21,500 nucleotides of DNA. Source: Scleroderma bovista (taxonomy: Eukaryota; Basidiomycota; Agaricomycetes; Boletales; Sclerodermataceae). The position numbers and the translations under genes are program-made. Each line of letters opens with the position of its first letter. Position 1 is the stretch's first letter. The notes under the pieces were generated by a model. It saw only the letters and a list, made by a program, of their open reading frames with translations, was not told where the DNA came from and searched no databases. This document shows, one piece after another, positions 9,557 through 18,038 of this stretch. The DNA lies in NCBI GenBank assembly GCA_037178675.1, contig JAYMGJ010000779.1:1-21500 (forward strand), read 5' to 3'.

Positions 9557-9946
9557 TTAAAGACTGGTTGTAGACAACCATGGCACCTTGACCACCTGTC
9601 AAGGCATAAAATGAACAGAGTATTTCCCCAGTGGTAATCCACACCAGGAGTCTGTTTGAAGGTCTGTTTGGAGGAGCCAGAGGAAGGGAGAATATGGAAT
9701 GATCCTGGAACATTGTCAGCTGGAAGTGTTGAAGCGGTATCATCGGTATCCATCAATGCAGCATTGGTGTGCAGTACCAGTGTTGTGCAGGCTGAGAGTA
9801 CCATAAGATTGGATCTCCAGATGGGCATACGTGTTCTCACCACTGAGCTTATCTGTTGTGGATGTACCTTTTTCAAGGGAATCTAATGCATAGGATTCAT
9901 CTTCCATGTCCGGGGGATTTCTGAACAACGACTTGAAGAATGCCAT
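9557..9946 (-). pseudogene. split coiled-coil gene, 5' exons (exon 1 to start of exon 3)
   Basis: This is the start of the gene that continues at 6460-5268. Exon 1 is 9946-9868 (MAFFKSLFRNPPDMEDESYA), exon 2 is 9791-9645 (..MDTDDTASTLPADNVPGSF..KQTFKQTP), and exon 3 starts at 9595 (GGQGAMVVYNQS) and is cut by the Harbinger element. Introns are 76 and 49 nt with GT-AG ends. Exon 3 measures 39 nt here plus 29 nt at 6460-6432, and the total keeps the phase on into exon 4, which strongly supports one original gene. Summed exons give about 391 residues. No signal peptide or known domain was recognised. The start is the first ATG in a good frame; the promoter would be the region shared with the divergent gene at 10248. 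Confidence 0.65.
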
Positions 9947-10247
9947 GACTTGCAGCAGAGGGTGTCTAGGGTGTCTAAATAGACAGGTAGTACTTGCCAT
10001 GAGAATAAGGCAACATAAAAAAACTGCAAGAAAGGTGCTACCACTAATTAAATGTGATAATTGAGAAGATTGAAGGACCTGGAGACATTTAAGTTTATGG
10101 GACCAACAATAGGTTGCCATACCAACTCACAATAGCACTGAAGCACCAATAACACAAAAGTATGGTGATGAAATTAAAAGCGTTAAATAGTACTTCTCGG
10201 GATCATGGTACGTTCATTCACCATGCCTTCCTGCTGCCAAGGAAGAG
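9947..10247. promoter_or_regulatory. shared divergent promoter region (inferred)
   Basis: About 300 bp separate the start codon of the minus-strand coiled-coil gene (9946) from that of the plus-strand gene at 10248. No specific motif is claimed; the assignment rests on head-to-head gene placement. Confidence 0.3.
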
Positions 10248-10937
10248 ATGGCTATGTCACACCTTCTGATTGCTGCACCTGCTGTCTTGGGGGCAATGGT
10301 CAAAATGCAGTGTGTGACCACAACTAGAACCACTAACTTGAGAGCAACAACCCCCAGAGCGGCATCCCCTATCACAAAGCCCTTGGGAAAATCAGTTGTT
10401 ATCAACGAAGATGGAGGAGAAAGGTCCAACTCACCCTTGCCATCAGAGTCAAGTTTGTTGTCTTTGGATGGAGACGAAGAAAGTAGCAAGAAAATCCCTA
10501 AACCCACTGGCAAGGTGGGAGGGCAAGGTGGCTACAATCTGGAGGAGCAGATGGGCTGGGGAGAGACCGGCTTCAAAAAATTGTGGGTAAGTTTTTGATG
10601 ATGGAGGTTTGTAGCAGGGGACTCACCATTGCACCATTGAAGCGGATTGTAAGAAAAGCAGTGGCAAAGCACTTAGATCAAACTAAATGCTGCAGCCTGC
10701 AAGAGTGTACTGCATTGGAAGCCGTAAATAAAATGGTAAGTTGTGATTGTAATTAATACAACTATGAAACTCACTGTGACACAACCTCCATAGGCTATAG
10801 CTGCATTTCCCGACCTTGACAACTTCAAAGACTGCCAGCCAGTTCAAGATCTGGTACTCCTCCAATTGAAGTATACATCTGCCAAATCTCAGCAGAAACA
10901 ATGGGTTAGAACTTCCCCTCCCCATCAGAGTAGTTAA
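10248..10937 (+). CDS. hypothetical protein, three exons
   Basis: Exons 10248-10586, 10643-10735 and 10794-10937 join in phase to give 191 residues. Introns begin GTAAGT and are 56 and 58 nt. The N-terminal half is Thr/Ser/Pro-rich with acidic stretches (SESSLLSLDGDEESSKK). The second half is structured: GGYNLEEQMGWGETGFKKLW, then RIVRKAVAKHLDQTKC, then FPDLDNFKDCQPVQDLVLLQ and KYTSAKSQQ. The layout GGYNL - W - HLD - FP.L..% - KYTS recalls an expanded family of unnamed basidiomycete proteins, but this is from memory and unchecked. The start is uncertain; Mets also occur at 10254 and within ..GAMVKMQ. It is head-to-head with the coiled-coil gene and ends 21 bp before the CACTG MITE. Confidence 0.55.
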
Positions 10938-10958
10938 CATCAGCGAACCAACCCTTTT

Positions 10959-11600
10959 CACTGCAAGCATTTCTCAATGTTTCATGACAAAACATTATAA
11001 AAAAAATAAAGGAAAGAGATACTCTTTTATTTACAATTTTGTTTAACAAAAAAGACAAATATCATACAGCATCATTTTCATCATTTTTTGTGTCAAAACA
11101 TGATTTGAGATCATTTCTTATGTTGGGAATATAAAAAATTTAACCTTTTTCTTCTGCCTGTTCCTTGCAAAACAAATAAAGAAAAAACAATGTGACTTTT
11201 CTCATAGTAAGCATTTTGGCATGTTTTATTAGAAATAAGATAGCATATTATTCCTCAGAACATGTTGAAAGAAAACAACAAATTTTTCTTCAAGAAACAT
11301 GGTTGTTCCTGGATGCTGATAGGCTGGCTAGAGTGTTATAATCAAAAATATACAGCATGTTTCCTAAACATTTATTTTTATAGAATAGAATATCTTTTGA
11401 TTCAAATTTTCACTCCAGAAAATTGAAAATGCTTGCTGTGAGAAAAGCTACATTGATTTTATTATTATTCGTTTTGCAAGGAACAGGCAGAAGAAAAAGG
11501 TTAAATTTTTTATATTCCCAACATAAGAAATGATTTCAAATCACGTTTTGACACAAAAAATGACAAAAATGATGCTGTATGATATTTGTCTTTTTTGTTA
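10959..11600 (+). mobile_element. CACTG foldback MITE copy A, left part
   Basis: This is the larger piece of a non-coding, AT-rich transposon that starts CACTGCAAGCATTTC and continues after the nested Tc1-like element at 14834-14917. The complete unit is about 726 bp, ends in ..GAAATGCTTGCAGTG, and is flanked by TTT on both sides (10956-10958, 14918-14920). Its two arms are inverted copies of each other over roughly 270 bp, so the single strand can fold into a long hairpin. CACTG ends and 3-bp duplications match the CACTA/EnSpm (CMC) superfamily. A second copy lies at 19391-20112. Confidence 0.8.
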
Positions 11601-11678
11601 CAGCTGTTCCCAAGTATAATGAGATTGTGTGTGTTTGTTCAAGTCGCGAGTCGCGTGCTTCCAAATTGGGAACAGCCT
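11601..11678 (+). repeat. Tc1-like left terminal inverted repeat
   Basis: These 78 bp match the reverse complement of 14754-14831 except at 11628 and 11652 (both C/T differences). The TIR itself begins CTGTTCCCAA (11604) and ends TTGGGAACAG, so it contains an inverted pair of one motif. Confidence 0.95.
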
Positions 11679-11696
11679 AATCGTGGGCCAACAACC

Positions 11697-12823
11697 ATGG
11701 GGAACCGCCGTATCAGTGAAGACGTCAAGCTAATCGCCCTCAAGCTGTGGGATCAAGGCTGGGAGATTGAGGATATATGCGACATTCTAGGAGTTTCGCG
11801 TGCCAGCCTCTTTCGATGGCATGCAATCTTCGAAGAGCATGGCACTGTCATCCGCCCTCCATCACCTTTGAAAGGTCAGGGCCTCCGTGTCCTCACACGT
11901 ACCCTCATCCAGGCCTGCAAGGACCTCTTTTCTCAGGAAACAGACCTATTTCTTGACGAGGTTGTTGCATGGCTTGCGCTCACACATGACATTGCCATCT
12001 CAACTTCGACTCTTTCCCGCAACCTTGCTGAAGCCGGTCTTACCAGAAAGATCCTCCACAAAATCGCTGCAGAAAGAGATGAGGAACATCGCAGAGAGTT
12101 CCGAGAACTGGTGCACAACGACTTTCAAGGTGATGGTTCAGAGTTGATCTTCATTGACGAGACCAGCAAAGACGAGCAGACATGGGCACGTCACTATGGA
12201 CGGGCAATGTCAGGCACTCGAGCACGCTTTGCGGATGTCTTTGTTCGCGGTGACCGGTACTTGCTTGTGGCTGCCATGGCAGTGGATGGGTATATTGCAG
12301 CGGATGTCGTTGAGGGATCATTTGATTGTGATCTGTTCTCCCAGTTCGTCATTGAACAAGTCGTATGTTTTGTGTTTTTTACATGGTCATTTTCTCATAT
12401 TCCTTCACAGCTTCCTTCAATGAATCCGTTCCCTGCAGAACGATCAGTGATTGTCCTCGACAACTGCCGTATCCACCAAAATGAGGACCTTGAAGCAGCC
12501 CTGCTGCAAGCTGGTATGTTCCCGGGCCACCATCTTGTGTAATATAGCCTTCATTATTCATAGGATGTATCTTGCTGTTCCTGCCGCCATACTCACCCGA
12601 TCTCAATCCAATTGAAGAATCGTTCAGTGCACGTAAGTCCAGCTGTTGCCTATGAACGGATCATGATTTGCTGATCATGACTACAGTAAAATCATATCTC
12701 CGTCGTCACGCACATTGTCTTCATGAAGAGAATGACCCTATGGCAACACTCGTTGAAGCAACCGCCTGTATTACTGCTGAGAAATGTCAGGGCTGGATTC
12801 GTCATGCAGGGTATATTATGTAG
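11697..12823 (+). CDS. Tc1-like DD34E transposase
   Basis: This is the cut-and-paste transposase of the nested element. Exons 11697-12362, 12411-12513, 12564-12632 and 12687-12823 join in phase to give 324 residues; the introns (48-54 nt) are GT-AG. Residues about 8-50 form a helix-turn-helix (VKLIALKLWDQGWEIEDICDILGVSRASLFRWH), followed by a second DNA-binding segment to about residue 140. The catalytic triad is Asp154 (IFIDETSKDEQTW), Asp239 (VIVLDNCRIHQNED) and Glu274 (PPYSPDLNPIEESF), with 34 residues between the last two. The ETSKDE motif is the form seen in many fungal Tc1-like DDE endonucleases. The chosen start (MGNRRISEDVK) lies just inside the TIR; an earlier ATG at 11586 is in the MITE and TIR. 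No lesions are visible. Confidence 0.9.
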
Positions 12824-12954
12824 TTCAAATTTATGTCCAACTCCCAAGGCAGCTCTTGGTGATAAAACCACTGTATTGATTGCAAGAATCACTTGAACTC
12901 TATAGTTTACATGTTTGTGGACGTATTGTACATGATTCTAACGACTACCGGGAC

Positions 12955-14688
12955 TTACTGGTTCCACTTGCCTGTACGAATTAGCTCACAGAAATTCCAG
13001 TGAGCTGCCATGAATGAGCGCGAAGCAAGAATTGAAAGTCCAGTTTCTTTCCAGTCCACCTCTGTGAGAGTTTCAATGACCTCGTTTCCAGGGGAGTAAT
13101 CGAGTTCCAATAGTTTCTCTTGGGTATGTGCTGACAGCCGATACTTGGTACAGAATTTCGAAAGTGAAACATTGTGTGACATAGTCACATCAGGTGAGGA
13201 TAATCCAGCGGCAGCTTGAGCAGGTGGAGGCTGAGGGGTCGGAGTTGGTGGATGAGGCATGTGCGGCATGTAATAACCATATGGACCATATGGCATTTGT
13301 GGTGGTGGGGGATAGGGAAAATATGGGTATGGGGCCTGTGGAGGATGGCCCTGAAAAGTGTTACCATAGGGTGCGAAACCATTTTGATGACCTTCTGTGA
13401 CACCGGAGGGCTGACTGGCAGAGCGATCCTTTGGTATCTGACTTGCCGGTATGGCAGACGCCTTTGTGAAGTGATTGGATGCAGGCGGCTCTTCGTATGT
13501 TGCTGTTGGTGGCTATTGGAGATAGTGAGTAACTGGTGTACCTAGCGCTTATGATGCACCTTTGCTGCTATTGCATTAGCCCAAACCTGAAGACGGAGCT
13601 GTGTGAGCTCCCAATAAAGCCCATCCGATGCATATATCCGCTTATTGGGAAAGCACAGGTGGTTACCAACTGGATACTTCTCTTCAAGCTGCTGGAGCTC
13701 GCCTCCGGCACGGTTTCGCAGCCAATTCTGGTTGTATTTCAGCAGAAGAAACACACTAACAACTCAATAGAACACTCACAATTTGAGACTTCAGAGAGGA
13801 CGATTGTGACGAGATGTCGTCCGCTTCCTGAGTTACGGACGTTGAGTACTTCCCCTTGCTTGACACATCAATTGTAGGCTGTAAAATCTCGGTCAATACG
13901 ACAATATCCACAGTATCAAACACACCTTTTCACGCAAAACTGGCTCAGGAATGTACAGGAAGATAACTTGGTCCTTTCGACGTGACTTGACAGCAGTGAT
14001 CATTGCTGTATAGCCAACTTTGTTCGCCAGGAGTTTCGGTTGGAGATTAGCTGGCGTTTCAAAGCGCCAGCACAGATGGGACATGGCTAAATGCCACGAC
14101 ATTGTATCCGCAGCGTCTGCAACTGCATCAACGAAGATGTCGTAGGTGTCCTTTACAGTGAAAATAAACGGGTTGCACTGCCGGAGTCGAACTGATGTCG
14201 ATGCTGATTTGCCTCGTCCAGGCCGACCTGGGACTTCAACAGTGTTTTCGAGATGAAGATGTGCAGTGATGGATTGCAGTGGTGGCTCAGCAACTTCATC
14301 CTCATCGATATCGAAGACAGCTGTCTTTGACACCCCTTTCTTCTTCTTCTTCTTCGTAGTCACGGGTACCTGAGAAGATGGGGATTCGTTTTCAGACTGC
14401 TTACGCTTGCGGCCCCTTCTTCCCTTCTTTGGTGAGGGTTTGACAGGGCTAGCAATAGGTGTGGATGGCACAGAATGGCCCTCTGGGATATATGCATCAT
14501 CTATGAAGGTATACCACTGCATTTCTTCGGTCACTATCAGGTGTGAGTGTGGCACGATCATAGGCTAGCATCATTGAGTAACTGTACATACCACTGAGGA
14601 ATTTGTCGTGGCTCTCACAACCAATATTGTCCCTTTCTTCCACAAGCGTGACATCTGCAACAGAATCAGAGTCGTTTGAAGCATCCAT
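12955..14688 (-). CDS. accessory protein in Tc1-like element; basic, SAM-like C-terminus
   Basis: Function unknown. Exons 14688-14592, 14533-13926, 13878-13780, 13727-13560 and 13512-12955 join in phase to give 509 residues without a stop; the introns are 47-58 nt, GT-AG. Order of regions: acidic N-terminus (MDASNDSDSVADVTLVEERD); lysine/arginine stretches that look like nuclear signals (KKGRRGRKRK, TTKKKKKK, about residues 65-100); a globular part (FIFTVKDTYDIFVDAVADA..IFLYIPEP), possibly ubiquitin/PB1-like; a Ser-rich linker; a Pro/Tyr/Met-rich low-complexity part (PYPYFPYPPPPQMPYGPYGY); and a C-terminal 70 residues (LSKFCTKYRLSAHTQEKLLELDY..IRTGKW) that look SAM-like. It lies wholly between the TIRs, convergent with the transposase. 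It may be a transposition co-factor or a captured host gene; domain calls are tentative. Confidence 0.75.
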
Positions 14689-14753
14689 AGTGCTTCGCGG
14701 GGCGGCGGGGGTGATGACGATGCACAGCAAGGCCAGGGGTGAGGGCACTGCAG

Positions 14754-14831
14754 AGGCTGTTCCCAATTTGGAAGCACGCAACTCGCGACTTGAACAAACA
14801 CACGCAATCTCATTATACTTGGGAACAGCTG
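14754..14831 (-). repeat. Tc1-like right terminal inverted repeat
   Basis: This is the inverted partner of 11601-11678 (76 of 78 positions match). It abuts TA at 14832-14833 and lies upstream of the accessory gene, where it may also supply promoter sequence. Confidence 0.95.
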
Positions 14832-14833
14832 TA

Positions 14834-14917
14834 AACAAAATTGTAAATAAAAGAGTATCTCTTTCTTCTATTTTTTTACAATGTTTTGTCATGAAACATT
14901 GAGAAATGCTTGCAGTG
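14834..14917 (+). mobile_element. CACTG foldback MITE copy A, right end
   Basis: This is the remaining 84 bp of MITE copy A after the nested element, ending TTGAGAAATGCTTGCAGTG and followed by TTT. It is the inverse of the left end at 10959. Confidence 0.85.
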
Positions 14918-15149
14918 TTTGCTTAGCTGAGCACCCAGTTTGGAAAGTCTGGCCCAGGCTTACACAGGGACAACAGACTGGCCCAGCATTGCCCAACAGT
15001 GACAGACACTCCAATTAACCCAGTAGAGTACATACAAGTACCAACTTAAAATACCAATAAGAAAAAGAGATCACACAAAAGTAATGAGGCAAATGAGTTT
15101 TATTCCCAAGTCATACAAGTTCTAAGTAAGCTAAGTAATAAATTTATTT
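14918..15149. other. no gene seen
   Basis: A short non-coding spacer between the MITE and the first minisatellite arm. No open frame or repeat of note, apart from GGCCCAG words at 14952-14980. Confidence 0.4.
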
Positions 15150-15545
15150 GTTGTCCTCGTCGCATTGGTGGTGGTCAGTGTTGTCATCGTTGATATACTG
15201 GTGGCCATTGTGGCTGTTGCTATCGTGTTGGTGGTCGACGACACTGCTGGTAGTGGTGGGTGGTGGTGGTGGCCACGTCGACGCGGGTGGTGGTTGTGTC
15301 GACCACGCTGGTGGTGGAGACGTTGTTGTTGTTGTCACGAACACAGGTGGTGGTGGTCGCATTGACGACAACAGTGGTGGGGACGTTGTCATTGTCATTG
15401 TTGATGCGGGTGGTGGTAATTGCATCAATAATGGTGGTGGGGTCATCATTGTCATTGTAGGTGGTGGTGGTGGTGGTGGCTGTTGTTGTCATCCGAGACA
15501 CTGGTGGTGATGGTCAGTGTCATCGCTGTTGTTCGGGGTGGTCAA
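15150..15545 (+). repeat. degenerate GGTGGT-rich minisatellite, arm 1
   Basis: The plus strand is dominated by GGTGGTGGT, GTTGTTGTT and GTCATTGTCATTG blocks. They are arranged in imperfect units of roughly 60-66 bp that can be written as GGTGG(T)n, GACGACAA, then GACGTTGTCATTG. Both strands stay open in several frames, giving Val/Gly- or Thr/Pro-rich peptides, an artefact of the repeat. It is the reverse-orientation relative of 15716-16440. Confidence 0.8.
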
Positions 15546-15715
15546 TGTGTGATTGTGGCTGTGGCTGTCAGTGAGGCATGTAGCGAAGTAGTAAATACTA
15601 TTAGGAATTGGTAGCTCAATATGCTGATATAATCATATACACAAACACACGCATACACTCATGCTTCAAAATTTTATCTAAGTTCCTATCCTCACTCCTT
15701 CCACCACTCCACCAC
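15546..15715. other. spacer between inverted minisatellite arms
   Basis: About 170 bp of ordinary AT-richer sequence, with a short ACACACACGCATAC-like stretch near 15640. It would form the loop if the two arms paired. Confidence 0.5.
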
Positions 15716-16440
15716 CAGCGTCAACGATGACGATGGCCACCACCAACATGCCAACAACAACAACCCCACCATCAACATTGATGATGATGTCCCCACCACC
15801 GTCGTTGTTGATGCGACCACCACCACCACCTGTGTCTGTGACAATGACGATGGCCCACCACCACTGGTCAATGCAGCCACCGACAACGACAATGACAATG
15901 TCTCCCATGACCACCACCACCTGCGTTGACGATGACGATGACCCCACCACTGTCATCATCGACACGACCACCACCACCACCTGTGTCTGCAACGACGATG
16001 ACTCACTACCACTGTCATCGATGCGGCCACCGACAACAACAACAATGACTCCCACGACCACGACCACCTGCATCAATGACAACGACGACCCCACCACCGT
16101 CGTTGTTGACGTGACCACCATGACCACCCATGTCAACAATGACAACCCACCACGACCACCCACGTCAACGAGACCCCACCACTGTTGTTGTTGACACGAC
16201 CACCACCACCTGTGTCCGCAACAACAATGGCGACATCCCCACCACCAGCATGATCACCAACAACAATGTCAACGTCCCCACCAGCCACCACCAGTGTCAA
16301 CTATGGTTGACAACGTGACCACCACCCACCAGCGTCAACAACACAACCACCACAAGCAATGATGATGGCAGTCACCCACCACCTGCCTCAATGCGCGACC
16401 ATGCCCAGACAAGCTGCCATCAACATGATGAAGACCCCAT
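15716..16440 (-). repeat. degenerate CCACCACC-rich minisatellite, arm 2
   Basis: Here the plus strand is C/A-rich: CCACCACCACCTG, then TGTCTGCAACGACGATG, then CCCCACCACCGTCGTTGTTGA, repeated about every 60-66 bp with drift. This is the complement of the arm 1 composition, so the two arrays are inverted. Open frames through the array have no other coding support and are not annotated. Confidence 0.8.
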
Positions 16441-17518
16441 TAGTATATAGTATTTACTCTTTGTACTGTAGGGAATTAATACAAATTGATTGACACAAAC
16501 ATTGAATGAATTAAGGTGATCAAAAAGTACAAGCAGCAAAGGTACTGTGAGCACTCTGGAACAGTCTGGGACAGCTGGAACAGCCTGGGACAGTGCTGGG
16601 ACAGTCTGTGCTAACCTACCCAGTTAGGTACCTTGTTGGGAGAGCTGGGGTTCTGGGACAGCTGTCCAGTGCTGTCCAGTACTGGACAGGGGAGGGTTGG
16701 TTTGCTGATGAATATAGAACACACAATACAAATATTTTGCATTGGGCAGTGAGATCCTAAACTTAAAAATGCGAGGCCTTGTACAGAAATGGGACTACTA
16801 TATCTTATATTCATTATAACCTCACTACATTCATGTCATTTCATACTTATTGGGGATTCTACTACCATTGCGACTATTTTATGACTACCAGACTACCATT
16901 ATGATTATGTCTACTGGTATGGGTGAGGTGATGGTAAAGGAAGTGGAAAGGAAATACATGTGAAAATAGCAGCCTTATAAACTGAACGGCATTGAACCAG
17001 CACATGACTGTCGGGAGTTGAAACTTCCACTGCTCATTGATGGCCTTCATTGTTGGGCTTTGAAACACCATCCAGTTTAAGATGAGTCACAGTAGTAATT
17101 CCTTCTTTCTTTTCTTCCCCCATGTTCTTCACTATATGTATCACATCGTTTTTCCTCCCTCCCGATCCACTAGTTAATAGCATTAGAATACTGTCAGTAC
17201 TGTCAATAGACTAATTAGATTAGCATGTAGTGTAACAAAAGAATGTGCCACTGCTGTCGCTTGTACATTGGTTACGAAGAAACAGACAGCCTGACAGACA
17301 AAGGCAGAACTGTTTGACCAGGCTGTGTTAGGTATGGAATTGTCGGCTGCTTAGTTGCATTAATTCTAATGACTACAATGGTGTACAGCCCCGTCCCTTG
17401 TTTACCAAACATTGCCATCTGACATCTTGAAGTGTGGACTCATTTGTTGTACTGTGTCTCATCCCCCAACCCACCCCTCTGAGAAGGAGTCATCAAGCAC
17501 GAAGCATCAAGTGATGAA
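16441..17518. other. gene-poor region
   Basis: No gene supported. It contains the CTGGGACAG repeat cluster (16555-16690) and otherwise unremarkable AT-rich sequence. Short open frames at 16611-16814 and 17071-16874 (minus) lack domains and context. Confidence 0.4.
16555..16690 (+). repeat. CTGGGACAG cluster with palindromes
   Basis: CTGGGACAG occurs at 16566, 16585, 16596 and 16652, with related CTGGAACAG words between. The cluster ends with inverse copies CTGTCCAG. One 18-bp segment, CTGTCCAGTACTGGACAG (16672-16689), is a perfect palindrome. Confidence 0.8.
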
Positions 17519-17901
17519 TGTTGAGGACTACTGAGATGACCCTAGGCAAAGAACACCAAGGACCCTAACACGCGAGACTCTGAGAGGGAATAGGATGTGA
17601 GTATCTAGAGCAAAGACCCAAGATGAGCTCAAATGGGGAGCCTCTGGGTGCTGGATTGCACTGTATATATACTACTATACACGAGGGCTACACGAGGCTA
17701 TCCATGAGGCTACATGCAGGTAAAGGCTATGTAATGACATCACTGTGGAGCTAAGGCTATGAGTAATGATGTCAAGGGTGGCAGTGTGTACAGCATGAGG
17801 CACAGGTCTAGACTAGGTAGATAAGATAGAAGCTGTACACTAAGATAAGATAAACGCTATCTAATCACAGATTAGATAAGATAAAAAGTTGGACCGTTAC
17901 A
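17519..17901 (-). mobile_element. chromovirus 3' LTR (right boundary firm, left provisional)
   Basis: On the minus strand, the retrotransposon's coding end is followed by a polypurine tract and then TGTAACGGTCCAAC, a typical LTR start, at 17901. The LTR runs to lower coordinates. I place its end at CCTCAACA (17519), giving TG...CA and about 383 bp, but no partner LTR is in the window to confirm it. It holds a TATA-like box (TATATATA near 17664-17672) and a cluster of GATAA motifs in the U3-like part. Confidence 0.55.
17818..17887 (+). promoter_or_regulatory. GATA-motif cluster in the LTR
   Basis: Five GATAA cores lie within 70 bp, three as GATAAG, in tandem pairs (AGATAAGATA). They surround a perfect 9-bp-stem inverted repeat, TATCTAATC ACA GATTAGATA. 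GATA-type zinc-finger factors bind such motifs in fungi, so this may be an LTR enhancer; that role is inferred. Confidence 0.5.
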
Positions 17902-17915
17902 CTACTCCCCCCTCA
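17902..17915 (-). other. polypurine tract of the chromovirus
   Basis: On the minus strand, CTGAGGGGGGAGTAG directly precedes the LTR start TGTAACGG. A purine run at this place primes plus-strand DNA synthesis in LTR retrotransposons. Confidence 0.75.
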
Positions 17916-18038
17916 GGTGCAGGATTCCAGACTGCAGAACTGAGCATCGCAAACCGTAAGGTTTTTGGGGATACGACTAAATAACGAGTCAAAGTCCACT
18001 TGGGCCATACGAAGCTTCCAAGGAGCAGAGGGGTTTTC

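Larger units (their letters stand above)
11601..14831. mobile_element. two-gene Tc1-like transposon nested in the MITE
   Basis: A 3,231-bp element starts CAGCTGTTCCCAAG, ends CTTGGGAACAGCTG, and is flanked by TA on both sides (11599-11600 and 14832-14833). Removing it and one TA restores the continuous MITE arm TTTTTTGTTAAACAAAATT, which matches the other arm of the same MITE. The TIRs are 78 bp with two mismatches. It holds a DD34E transposase gene (plus, 11697-12823) and a second multi-exon gene (minus, 14688-12955), convergent with 131 bp between them. Tc1/mariner elements normally carry only the transposase, so the second gene is an exceptional cargo or a lineage-specific partner. Confidence 0.93.

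Noticed and set aside
10223..10327. A 34-residue cysteine-rich open frame (MPSCCQGRDGY..CCTCC).
   Set aside because: It overlaps the start of the better-supported three-exon gene, has no signal peptide and no visible family; the Cys clustering may be chance.
11586..11696. An earlier start codon for the Tc1-like transposase.
   Set aside because: It begins in MITE sequence outside the element and reads through the TIR; the helix-turn-helix begins shortly after the Met at 11697.
15148..16318. Long open frames on both strands encoding Val/Gly-, Thr- or Asp-rich peptides.
   Set aside because: They lie wholly in the degenerate minisatellites, several overlapping frames are open at once, and the peptides only mirror the repeat.
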